Positions 28,001-34,729 of a stretch of DNA of 45,024 bases are shown here, in pieces. The notes beneath the pieces are model-generated. The model did no database searches and was not told where the DNA came from. It was given only the letters and a program-made list of their open reading frames with translations. The DNA lies in NCBI GenBank assembly GCA_905234015.1, contig CAJOFK010000005.1, forward strand, positions 1 through 45,024, in the 5' to 3' direction. The position numbers and the translations under genes are program-made. Origin of the DNA: an uncultured Ruminococcus sp. Lineage in GTDB: Bacteria; Bacillota; Clostridia; Oscillospirales; Acutalibacteraceae. How positions within the stretch are numbered: the first letter of the stretch is position 1; every line of letters starts with the position of its first letter.

Positions 28001-31000
28001 CCGCCGGTTGTTGAAACGCCGACAAAACCGCCGCTGCAGCCCTGAAGCGCCGCCGCCTTAACCGACAGCAGATTATCGGTGTGGCAGTTTACAATCTCGG
28101 TGCTGTTGCTCTGCGCGATAAATCCCGACGCAAGGTACTGATACCCTTCGTTCGAATTTCCGCTTCCCTTAGCTTCAACGGTAAATCCGTCGTCAATTCC
28201 GGTTACGGAAGAATCCGATATGGTAACATGAATACTCTCGCCGAGAGAAAGAAGATTTTCAACGTTAAGTAAATAGTTCAGTCCGAGCAGGTTAATCGTC
28301 AATCCGCCGGAAGCGAGAACGTCGCCCGGTCCCGCCGACGCGATAAAGCCTGCCGCCTTATTATTTTCAGCTTCAACGCGCTTAAGCTCAGCCAGAGTTA
28401 CGTCGCTGATAGTTCCGCCGTAGGCTCTGCCGAAGCCGCCGCCTGCATATTCGCCGTTAAAATCCTGAGCCGCGCCGGTTGCTTTTACGACATATCCGCC
28501 CTCGACTCCCGTAACGCTTACCTCGCTTACGGTGAAGCTGTTAAAGCTGCCTGCGCTGAGCGTTCCGTCAAGAACACCCGCAATGTTAACCGTCTCAAGC
28601 TCACCCGCAGCGCCGCCGGCAAAGTCACCGCTTGCCGTTACGGCCGCAAGGTTATTAAGCACATTTATACGAGAGGTTTTCTGAGTTATATTATCCTGCT
28701 GCCAGAAAGTCAGCTGATTCATATAATCCGCCGAGGATTCAGTCAGATATACACCCTGTCCCCTGCCGAGGAGACCGCCGACGTATTGGCGTCCCGACAC
28801 ATTCACGGGACCTGCGTCAATCTGACATCCCATAACAGCGGACGGAACAAGTCCGACTAAGGCAAGCAGTTTCTGATTCTGACCTTCGTTACCCGAAGAA
28901 AGAAGTCCGGTTCCGAGCTGTCTTACAGTCGCGAGCAGGCTGTTATCGTTCTGATTCGCATCGTCTTTTCCGATACTGCTGAACCAGCCGAGCGTCGTCT
29001 CGCCTACAAAGCCGCCGATATGGTCGCCGTTACCGGTAACGTCAAGCGTGCAGTATTCGTCGCCCGTGATTTCGCAGTCAATCGCGTAGCTTGCCGCCAG
29101 CGCGCCCGCAAAACCGCCGAGGTAATCGCCGCCCTGCACCCCAACGCCGGAGCCCTCAATCGAACAATCCCTCAAGAGGCTCTGAGTCTCAAAATCGCCG
29201 ACGTTATTGAGGTTGCTGTTTATCCGCGAGAAAATCTGATTCTCGTCAATAACGTCAACGCCTAAGTCGTTAAGCGTACCTTTTATCTCCGCGTCGCGCG
29301 CTACGCCGGAAAATCCGCCGCCCAGCTGCGCAGCCCTGACGGTGTAGCTGCTGTTCTGAACAGTACAATCCTCAATCTGAGTGCCTATCTGCAGACCGAC
29401 GAAACCGCCGTTGTTATTTGTACTACTCTGACCGATATATCCGCTGAGATGGTCTACCGTACTGTTAATGATATGCGGCTCATAATATCCCGTAGGAACA
29501 AGATCACCGAGCGGCAAGGCGTTATTAAGCAGTATATCAATCAAATCGCCCAAACCGAGTCCGGGGATAACGTTAAGCAAAGACGAAAGCGCGTCCGTAA
29601 GTCCGCCCAGCACCTGCGATAAACCGCTGTACTGAGTAACGCCTTCGGTATAACCGGCAAAGCCACCGGTATTATCGTTAAGGTTTTCAACGGTCACGCT
29701 TCCCGTAACCGCGCAATCTTTAATTTCAACATCACCTACAACACGACCGGCAAACGCGCCGGTAGAATAGATTGTAGGATCAGTTGCACGGGCGTCAAGC
29801 AGAGCGCTGAGCGTATCTCTCAGAGTCAGCCTTACGCTTCCGAAGGAAAGCACCGTCGTCAGTCCGTCCAGCAAACCGCCGACAATCCAGCCCAGGCTGC
29901 TCGTTATTGTGCTGACTAAGGATGACGCTTCCTGCGCGGTAGTGGCTGTGTTATGAACCTCAACCTGATTCAGCTCAATATTATGAACCTTAACCGTACC
30001 CGCGCTGACGCCGACATCGGCAACGTTTATCTCATTCGTAACGGTAGCGAAAAAGCCGATACCGATATAATCATCCGATTTAATAGGCGTATTCTGATTA
30101 ACGTAAACGTTAGATATAACCGGACGGTTCACAAGTGCAGTCGCCGTTATACCGCTGCTGTCCCAGAGACTCTCGCCGTTTGAGCTTTTTGCGCCGTACA
30201 TATTACCGCTGAACATCAAAGGAGTCCACGGTCTTGCACTTCCGCCGAGGTTGATATCGCGGAAAATAATATAGTTAGCCGTAGCAGTATATTTTTCGCC
30301 GGTTGTGAGCTGACTGTTTGTCTTAATTGTACTCGTGTGAGTTAAGTCCTTATAGACTTCGCCGGTTTCCTGATCCACTCTTGCGTAAGTCAGCAAGGAA
30401 GTATCAATACTCTGAAAAGAATAAGTCTTATTGCCGTTTTGAGTATTGAGCAAATCCGCGTCGCCGCAGTACAGCATTTTTTTATTTCCGATAGGCTCGG
30501 TGCCTCCGTTAGCTGTACCCGCGGTAATTTCATAAATTGCGGAATAAACGTCCTTATCCGTACCGATAGCGCGGAGCTGGTCCTCGTTTCCGATAAGGAT
30601 ATACTTTTCGCCGTCGATTTCCTTAACAACCTGACCTGCAAAATCACGTCCGTCGGGAGCTGTGCCGACAACAGTTTTGCTGACCTTAGCCGAAGCCTTT
30701 GAATTATTCTTATTCTCACTTACAACAGAAACAGGCTTCTCGGATATTTCCGACGTAAATGAAGCTGAAACGACATAATTATGATTATCGCCGTAGGTAA
30801 GATAATTATTTTCTTCCTCATCCGTACAAATAACCTTACCCGAGCCGAAGGTCTTTTCATAAGCGTCGCCGCTCATAACAGGCTGGCTGTTTGCGTTATC
30901 CATCGCTAAAACGGCGAGCTGATAAGGATGATAAAGATATACTGCCTCTTTATCGTTATCATAAAGCGGAGCGTCCTCCTGCTCTTCACCCGTGATTGTA

Positions 31001-31389
31001 CCCGTAAAGTTTTCGGGAAGCTGCCACAGCGTATGACGCGGAAGCGGAATATCCCTCGCGAGCTTATACTCAGCGTCCGCCGAGTAAACCGCGGTAACGC
31101 CGTCGTCGTATGTAACGCTTTCTCCGCTGCCTATCATCGACAGCTGAGAGTAGTTATAAATCAAAATTCTGCCGTCATCGTAGGCAAACTGAGATTTTTC
31201 GGATAAAGTCGTTATTGCGCTGTCATCGTCTTTTACAACGTCCGTTAACGTGTAATCATCCGAATCCGGTGAAACGGCTTCTTTTAAAACCTCCGGCATA
31301 ACCGGAGTAATGATATTAAGCAAAAGGATTAACGCCAGCAGTAAGGCGGTTATTCCAAGCGCTTTTTTCGTGATGAGCATTCTGACCAT
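22009..31389 (-). CDS. Giant surface protein with about 30 GLUG-like repeats and a Cna_B domain
   Basis: About 3126 residues. ATG 31389 is preferred over ATG 31395, because AGGAGG (31396-31401) touches the latter but is 6 nt from the former. An N-terminal hydrophobic segment (LGITALLLALILLLNIITPV) is a signal or anchor. Residues about 60-450 contain strings such as YNYSQLSMIG and YKLARDI that commonly precede GLUG repeats. From about 540 to 2325 there are about 30 glycine-rich motifs of the form AGG[FY].G followed by an Asn/Ser/Cys-rich turn, spaced 40-90 residues apart, expected to build right-handed beta-helices. Residues about 2490-2620 look like a Cna_B collagen-adhesin fold (LTVQKVWNDNNNKDHSRPNQ...YTVEEAP). 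The last 500 residues are unassigned. No LPXTG or C-terminal helix is seen. A likely adhesin or matrix protein; the ligand is unknown. Confidence 0.85.
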   Translation of the reverse strand: MVRMLITKKALGITALLLALILLLNIITPVMPEVLKEAVSPDSDDYTLTDVVKDDDSAITTLSEKSQFAYDDGRILIYNYSQLSMIGSGESVTYDDGVTAVYSADAEYKLARDIPLPRHTLWQLPENFTGTITGEEQEDAPLYDNDKEAVYLYHPYQLAVLAMDNANSQPVMSGDAYEKTFGSGKVICTDEEENNYLTYGDNHNYVVSASFTSEISEKPVSVVSENKNNSKASAKVSKTVVGTAPDGRDFAGQVVKEIDGEKYILIGNEDQLRAIGTDKDVYSAIYEITAGTANGGTEPIGNKKMLYCGDADLLNTQNGNKTYSFQSIDTSLLTYARVDQETGEVYKDLTHTSTIKTNSQLTTGEKYTATANYIIFRDINLGGSARPWTPLMFSGNMYGAKSSNGESLWDSSGITATALVNRPVISNVYVNQNTPIKSDDYIGIGFFATVTNEINVADVGVSAGTVKVHNIELNQVEVHNTATTAQEASSLVSTITSSLGWIVGGLLDGLTTVLSFGSVRLTLRDTLSALLDARATDPTIYSTGAFAGRVVGDVEIKDCAVTGSVTVENLNDNTGGFAGYTEGVTQYSGLSQVLGGLTDALSSLLNVIPGLGLGDLIDILLNNALPLGDLVPTGYYEPHIINSTVDHLSGYIGQSSTNNNGGFVGLQIGTQIEDCTVQNSSYTVRAAQLGGGFSGVARDAEIKGTLNDLGVDVIDENQIFSRINSNLNNVGDFETQSLLRDCSIEGSGVGVQGGDYLGGFAGALAASYAIDCEITGDEYCTLDVTGNGDHIGGFVGETTLGWFSSIGKDDANQNDNSLLATVRQLGTGLLSSGNEGQNQKLLALVGLVPSAVMGCQIDAGPVNVSGRQYVGGLLGRGQGVYLTESSADYMNQLTFWQQDNITQKTSRINVLNNLAAVTASGDFAGGAAGELETVNIAGVLDGTLSAGSFNSFTVSEVSVTGVEGGYVVKATGAAQDFNGEYAGGGFGRAYGGTISDVTLAELKRVEAENNKAAGFIASAGPGDVLASGGLTINLLGLNYLLNVENLLSLGESIHVTISDSSVTGIDDGFTVEAKGSGNSNEGYQYLASGFIAQSNSTEIVNCHTDNLLSVKAAALQGCSGGFVGVSTTGGLSDVSDVDGIESLLSVEGGLLNAVEYLIPSYTNCTVTYVDGGYVDADIAGGFVADLESGTVDNSTIASVDDAQNPKWTHTMKELYDPDAVNATGDLDKQFSVFNIDYVHGRTYGGGFGGKLRSGALADSDGGISILGNTELSIDVDDLTEIMNAYVPYVEHAGVYSENGFTVYANTLRSNDPASGSAGGFAGFMSGAQVSHSDVYKLKNTGVTPPSDLEAVNAPSYFDSSQSTYAVTGGHFAGGYVGNMDIGSAASLGDGLKILGSSIDLTDAISALSVVISTVEHSDVQGAGGGFSAIADGTDSYGKVGIAGGFAGGICGGHIQNSHCKNFYYIIGQEAAGGYAGNMEPGNVANLLDDGSVFTSLINVNSALASLVEDFVPTIRNSTTSCVPCGGAVRAQAASDSGHQRGVAGGYCGHNEGGHIRGLNTDAWKAQNDQSDNYNGERHIAAAWRIRSVYGFEYAGGFTGFMESADTANTGNISLLGGLISAGNILTALKAVYPTEEHTAVYGPLRNLDVDTWNAWVTYVGKYGGYGAELASDGTVSTQAALDAKLSKYIYGCNVVAGRSSHDTTAITEGGNAGGYAGYMVSGVITDGQSYDMKRIRAMRSAGGYAGKMQSGAAASFGSVSILGLNLNVGNLVKAAQVFVPTIKSGTVHGWQSGMTVESFGTDYTHKCGYAGGYAGSAYGAQIWGDKNAGNTAGTGCNVSNLRYVKGTNAVGGYVGTATAASVADVNTNASDGLLQGILDNLVSNPSDLASVIQATVTTIRKAEINPDNSDFGFTVGGVGGTAPRFAGGFAGSLEASVIGSRAGESDITVNGLRSVDGLYYAGGFVGLADIGGVASVSSGSGSTTILDLINAGNVDLLSVFQTYIYYSDVNGVSDGMVIRAYESAPSGILSETRQSGCAGGFGGGVMNGTVVHCDVTNLNTAYAPNYSGGFIGHMGKNGAVHLNNAAISSLLGLNAGVLDVFGTSVNECNATGIDAGAVIVSVEGAEPISGGFAGYADDAQIKNSNMTKLKQVRSDEIAGGFVGKTNMSYAVSAEVDAPLVQLVLGIVNALVKALYVDELEASNLFDLDIDLVSLKLLSDGDLLYVNLLGLRIGVSLVKSADPGVTDTALITIGDSTVELPCNENGIDTTGQNAEVVVNLIKSNRTRIDNCSVTGVSGGYDVYGGGASNTEDGSGANGCAGGFVGYNNEGKFTSDRMVYCDVIRGTAHKVGTFSGETSLESVYSFNTLESIEKVAGEENHYSVYRDTDLTYALTSSGDEIATATADDGTAYSRFDITHLEAPITPDTNEAYYHIFEKWEGAKLASDASGEDAAMLGVYVSSAKAVLMLDTPTDSNDESLIPDPGENNDPCGNIELTVQKVWNDNNNKDHSRPNQIQVRIRQYLDDNANGELYLDSSVISDVDTVDGWFTISRSEHGRAGSATWTRTIKNLPVYTTVNGTTHYYSYTVEEAPVLGYSSTVTYDETGSTTTAKIVNTPEPFEIQFKYYDRYEINGKPSGIEDEETVYSVSVNSIPKDYITYNDTTNAPESIDFAGLIGDKAVEFSDSALSVKNVMCDYDLWTSQSAAAAAMSRRSFFVDGDAVDYSDATYHTDYLGKPKYHEAYSGREESKNEKWVNYYDSDGKELEESFETANDYLKVKKIVVWCYNYPRQYNVDIYGADSADDLVRKTVGESTVYVANATGADNNVKHLNDHFYYNQRFGNETGDEDEDDGGFIVNYGLDRYTGVLPSDYAEESIDEYDFAYWAYDQNGTQIASVDRDFWYRVTDNTKLYAVYALPGSTDPGISISANVNDTYVDESGVSRTRLNILGSVYGAEEYDTDVKKLSLVNIALSTQIRDNPDVYTPVKINALFEQYKDQLKDIVETYDEKSGSKSFNTAHTYDGALDENGDLDTTLNLTLTTKGYIFTVTSNGNTPAAGDLTAKLTNKNRVQFTTVFKTSALNVNNTGSSGDTCLMYCAALKYQDDWSISTNCLIYHNGEAVSNTAADWN

Positions 31390-31480
31390 AATCATCCTCC
31401 TAACTTACAGCAGTAATTCGTTGAGGCGCAGCTATGAAGGACTGCACAAAACAATAAACATATACCAAAACTTATAATTT

Positions 31481-32473
31481 CTATTCCCCGCTCAGATTGC
31501 CGAGCTTTTTAATCCGGCGGTACTGCGAGGGGGTTGTTTTATAATACTTTTTAAACGCGCCGATAAACTTAGCCTGCGCGGAATAACCTACAGCCAGGGC
31601 GATTTCAACCTGCTTCATATCGGTTGCAACAAGCAGCTCGGCGGCTTTTTCCATACGCACCTTAGTTTTATATTCCTTAAAGCAGTAACCGTAAACGTTT
31701 TTAAAATATTTCTTTACGGTAGTATCGCTTAAACCGTATTTTTCGGCAAACATTCCGGCAGTCAGCCGTTCATAATAGTTTTCTGTCAATTGACGGTGCA
31801 TATCCTGCGCGACTGTTTTTTGCAAGTTCGTAGGATATGTTCGTTCTTTAAAATTATGATATTTATAATCGTTGCCGAGATTGTAAACAATTTCAGCTGC
31901 GTTTATCATAATAGCCGTACTGTCATTACTGTTCTCGCAGTTAGCGAGCAGATGTTCAACAGCTTTTTCGGTTTCTTCACTGTAGTTTGAGAAATACCAT
32001 TTTTTTCTTTGGAATTCTTCCTGTGAAATATTTATATATCTCAAAGCCTCGTCAAGGATTTTTAGCATAAAGCTTTCCTTAACGGCTTTATTATCCTGCA
32101 ATACCATCTCAATTCCGACTAAGTTGTCGGCGGTAAAAGAAAAACTGTTTACACCTTCGATACCGGCTTTCAGCGCAAACTCTCCGCCGGATAAATTCAG
32201 GCTTACGCCGTTTTCGATAAACTCGCCGCGGCCGTTTCTGCAAACAAGGATTCGCATATAACGTCCCGTATAATCCATCCTCAGCCCCAGCTCCCGCAAA
32301 TCGGGAACCTCGCCGCAGTTAATTTCATAAATGTAAATCTGAAGATTTTCAATCGGATAATACGCGATAATTTTTCCGCTGTTCTCGCCCTCTGAAAAAA
32401 GTTCTACTCTGCATTTTTCTTTATCAATTTTCGCATTGACTTTTCGTGGAAATGCTATGTCGTTAATATTCAT
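31481..32473 (-). CDS. AraC-family transcriptional regulator
   Basis: 330 residues with the ATG at 32473 (MNINDIAFPRK), supported by GGGTGAT upstream; an upstream ATG at 32500 lacks a ribosome site. The N-terminal ~150 residues are beta-rich and may be a sensor of cupin-like fold (MRILVCRNGRGEFIENGVSL). Residues about 230-325 form the double helix-turn-helix of AraC/XylS proteins: YYERLTAGMFAEKYGLSDTT, then VEIALAVGYSAQAKFIGAFK and TTPSQYRRI. The gene ends 91 nt before the start of the giant surface protein, in the same direction, so control of that gene is a reasonable guess. The effector is unknown. Confidence 0.88.
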   Translation of the reverse strand: MNINDIAFPRKVNAKIDKEKCRVELFSEGENSGKIIAYYPIENLQIYIYEINCGEVPDLRELGLRMDYTGRYMRILVCRNGRGEFIENGVSLNLSGGEFALKAGIEGVNSFSFTADNLVGIEMVLQDNKAVKESFMLKILDEALRYINISQEEFQRKKWYFSNYSEETEKAVEHLLANCENSNDSTAIMINAAEIVYNLGNDYKYHNFKERTYPTNLQKTVAQDMHRQLTENYYERLTAGMFAEKYGLSDTTVKKYFKNVYGYCFKEYKTKVRMEKAAELLVATDMKQVEIALAVGYSAQAKFIGAFKKYYKTTPSQYRRIKKLGNLSGE

Positions 32474-32763
32474 TGCAAAAATCACCCGGTTACTTAACAT
32501 ACTGATTCATATTATTATTAAAAAATTTTATCATAGAGAAAAAATTAAAGATTTCCTAAAACATAACGATTTTCCCTTTTAGAACCAGTCGAAATAATTT
32601 TGTAACAACCTACAAATAACTACTGTTTATACGCTGTATCGTATATAATATATATATGCATAAGGGTTTTTGTCAATAATTATTCACTGCTGCCATACCC
32701 TGAATTCATACTTAATTTCGTCCTGATTTTATTCTTTTCGTCAGGCTTATTCTTTATTTTCCC

Positions 32764-32798
32764 GATAAGAAAAAACCCGAATCCGGTTAACTCGGGTT
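32764..32798 (-). terminator. Minus-strand terminator upstream of the kinase gene
   Basis: Arms AACCCGA (32774-32780) and TCGGGTT (32792-32798); on the minus strand the stem is followed by TTTTTTCTTATC. No minus-strand gene lies between it and sigG (stop at 33762), so it would stop sigG read-through that runs antisense to the kinase, before it reaches the AraC gene. Confidence 0.75.
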
Positions 32799-32809
32799 CG
32801 GGACTACGC

Positions 32810-32838
32810 TTGCTTATAAGCACGCTTTACGATATAAT
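32810..32838 (+). promoter_or_regulatory. Promoter of the PfkB kinase gene
   Basis: TTGCTT (32810-32815), 17-nt spacer, TATAAT (32833-32838). The leader is about 30 nt to the ATG at 32876. Confidence 0.7.
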
Positions 32839-32875
32839 TAACTTGTATAAAATTAATGATGCAGGAGGGCTTAAA

Positions 32876-33772
32876 ATGAAAATACTTGTTTCGGGGCTTG
32901 TGAATATTGAAACTACGGTAGCCGTGCGCGGATTTCCGATTGACTACTTCCCTATTGATTTTAATTTTTTCGGAATTAATTCAAACGTTTCCGGGGTAGG
33001 CTATAATATCGCGAAGGCGCTAAAAGCCCTCGGCGGAGAAGTAAATCTCCTTTCCTTTATCGGAAACGACGAAGAAGGCGAGCGAATTCTCGCGCGGATG
33101 AAAAAGGACGGTATCGACAGCAAAAACATTTCGCAAAGCCTGAAAAGCACTCCCGTATCCGCCGTGCTTTACGACGCTGAGGGAAAGCGTCAGATTTACT
33201 GCGATTTAAAGGATATTCAGGAGCAGAGCATTGATATTAAATCCGCCGAAAACGCCCTTAAAAGCTGCGAGGCGGCGGTGCTGTGCAACATCGAATTTAA
33301 CCGCGGACTTATTAAAAGCGCCGGGAATTACGGCGTTTTAACCGCCACCGACGTTCATGTGCTCAGCGATATCGAGGACGACTATAACCGTGATTTTATG
33401 GAAAACGCCGACATCCTCTTTTTAAGCGACGAAAACCTCCCCTGCCCTGCCGAAGCTTTTATTAAAAAGCTTCACGACCGCTATAATAACAAAATCATCG
33501 TCATCGGTATGGGCAAAAACGGCGCTGTGCTCCTTGACGGCGAAAGCGGCGAAATATGCGTTATTCCGGCGTATAAGGGCGTTAAGCCCGTAAATACAGT
33601 CGGCGCGGGCGACGCGCTGTTCTCAGCGTTTCTGCATTATTATCTTAAAATAAAAAATCCCCGCGAGGCTTTAGAGAGAGCCGTTGTTTTCGCGGGAATT
33701 AAAATCGGAAGCGACGGAGCTTCAAACGGATTTTCTACCGAAGCGGAAATCGAAGCAGTATTTAATTCTTGA
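32876..33772 (+). CDS. PfkB-family carbohydrate kinase
   Basis: 298 residues with the ATG at 32876 (MKILVSGLVNIE), preceded by AGGAGG at 6-7 nt. Ribokinase-fold sugar kinase: N-terminal signature GVGYNIAKALKALGGEVNLL followed by IGNDEEGE, and the C-terminal signature NTVGAGDALFSAFLHYYL with the catalytic Asp in GAGD. It transfers phosphate from ATP to a sugar or nucleoside; the substrate cannot be told from sequence. It is a single-gene unit. Its last 11 nt overlap the end of the convergent sigG gene. Confidence 0.9.
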   Translation: MKILVSGLVNIETTVAVRGFPIDYFPIDFNFFGINSNVSGVGYNIAKALKALGGEVNLLSFIGNDEEGERILARMKKDGIDSKNISQSLKSTPVSAVLYDAEGKRQIYCDLKDIQEQSIDIKSAENALKSCEAAVLCNIEFNRGLIKSAGNYGVLTATDVHVLSDIEDDYNRDFMENADILFLSDENLPCPAEAFIKKLHDRYNNKIIVIGMGKNGAVLLDGESGEICVIPAYKGVKPVNTVGAGDALFSAFLHYYLKIKNPREALERAVVFAGIKIGSDGASNGFSTEAEIEAVFNS

Positions 33773-34538
33773 TTTTACTCAGGGCGCTTTTTTCGATTCG
33801 GCTCACCTGAGCCTGCGAGATTCCGATTTCCGAAGCAACCTCCATCTGCGTTTTGCCCTTAAAGAACCTCAGCCCGATTATTTTCTTTTCGCGGTCGCTG
33901 AGGTTTTTTATTGCGTCCTTCATCGAGATTTCGTCGAGCCAGTCCTTATCGTCGCAGTTATCGCCGATTCGGTCCATAACGTAGACCGTCTCTCCGCTGT
34001 CGGAAAATATCGGCTCGTAAAGCGATACGGGCTCCGCAATAGCCTCGAGCGCCAGCACCACCGTATCTCTCGGCAGCTCAAGCTTCTCAGAAATTTCCTC
34101 AACGGTAGGCTCGCGGTTCATCTCGTTTATGAGCTTTTCCTTTACCTGCATTGCGTGATACGCGATATCCCTCATTGAGCGCGACACCCTTACGGGATTA
34201 TTATCCCTTAAATAGCGCCTGACCTCTCCGATAATCATCGGTACACCGTAGGTTGAAAACCTTACGTCCATATCGGGGTTGAAGTGGTCTATCGCCTTAA
34301 TAAGCCCTATTACCCCGACCTGAAATAAATCGTCGGGGTTTTCTCCGCGCCCGGCAAACCGCCTTATAACCGAGAGCACAAGCCTCAGATTTCCGTTTAT
34401 CATCCTCTCGCGGGCGGACTTTTTCTCGGCTTTTGAGCCGTTTTTTATTTTCTCTAAAAGCGCGCGTTTTTCCTTTTCCGTAAGCACCGTAAGCTCGGAG
34501 GTATTCACTCCGCAAATTTCGACCTTGTTATACTGCAA
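33762..34538 (-). CDS. sigG: RNA polymerase sporulation sigma factor SigG
   Basis: 258 residues. The N-terminus NKVEICGVNTSELTVL is diagnostic of sigma G. Region 2 (NLRLVLSVIRRFAGRGENPD, DLFQVGVIGLIKAIDHFNP) and region 4 (LSDREKKIIGLRFFKGKTQM, then SQAQVSRIEKSAL) are intact. It drives late gene expression in the forespore, implying an endospore former. The start is TTG at 34538 (reading TTG CAG TAT), with GGGAG about 7 nt upstream. Its usual neighbours spoIIGA and sigE are not in the window. It converges on the PfkB kinase with an 11-nt overlap. Confidence 0.95.
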   Translation of the reverse strand: MQYNKVEICGVNTSELTVLTEKEKRALLEKIKNGSKAEKKSARERMINGNLRLVLSVIRRFAGRGENPDDLFQVGVIGLIKAIDHFNPDMDVRFSTYGVPMIIGEVRRYLRDNNPVRVSRSMRDIAYHAMQVKEKLINEMNREPTVEEISEKLELPRDTVVLALEAIAEPVSLYEPIFSDSGETVYVMDRIGDNCDDKDWLDEISMKDAIKNLSDREKKIIGLRFFKGKTQMEVASEIGISQAQVSRIEKSALSKIKN

Positions 34539-34683
34539 AATTACACTCCCTTATGATTTCTACATAAAGTATTGCCGTAAGGGATTTTATAATTCAGAAT
34601 ATCTTCGAAAATAAAACATTAAAATTATTCGGAAAATTTAAAATAATTTGTTTAAAACGTGCATATATTTTTTTTCACCTTTT

Positions 34684-34692
34684 TGTTATAAT
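34684..34692 (+). promoter_or_regulatory. Extended -10 promoter of the amylase
   Basis: TG-T-TATAAT (TG at 34684-34685, TATAAT at 34687-34692), with only a T-rich stretch in place of a -35. Transcription would start near 34699, which excludes the ATG at 34691 as the amylase start. Confidence 0.6.
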
Positions 34693-34729
34693 GAATTTAT
34701 CAGAAGTTTTGAAAGGAATGATTTCAAGG

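Larger units (their letters stand above)
32474..32875. other. Divergent intergenic region, AraC regulator / PfkB kinase, with operator-like palindrome
   Basis: A 402-nt gap without a gene, strongly AT-rich. It contains a perfect 6-6-6 inverted repeat, TATACG-ctgtat-CGTATA, at 32628-32645, next to alternating TA (32641-32657). A minus-strand terminator is at 32764-32798 and a plus promoter at 32810-32838. The palindrome could be an operator for the divergent regulator; this is inference only. Confidence 0.5.

Noticed and set aside
20754..31389. Prophage or conjugative origin for the accessory block
   Set aside because: No integrase, capsid, relaxase or transfer gene is seen, and codon use looks like that of the neighbours.
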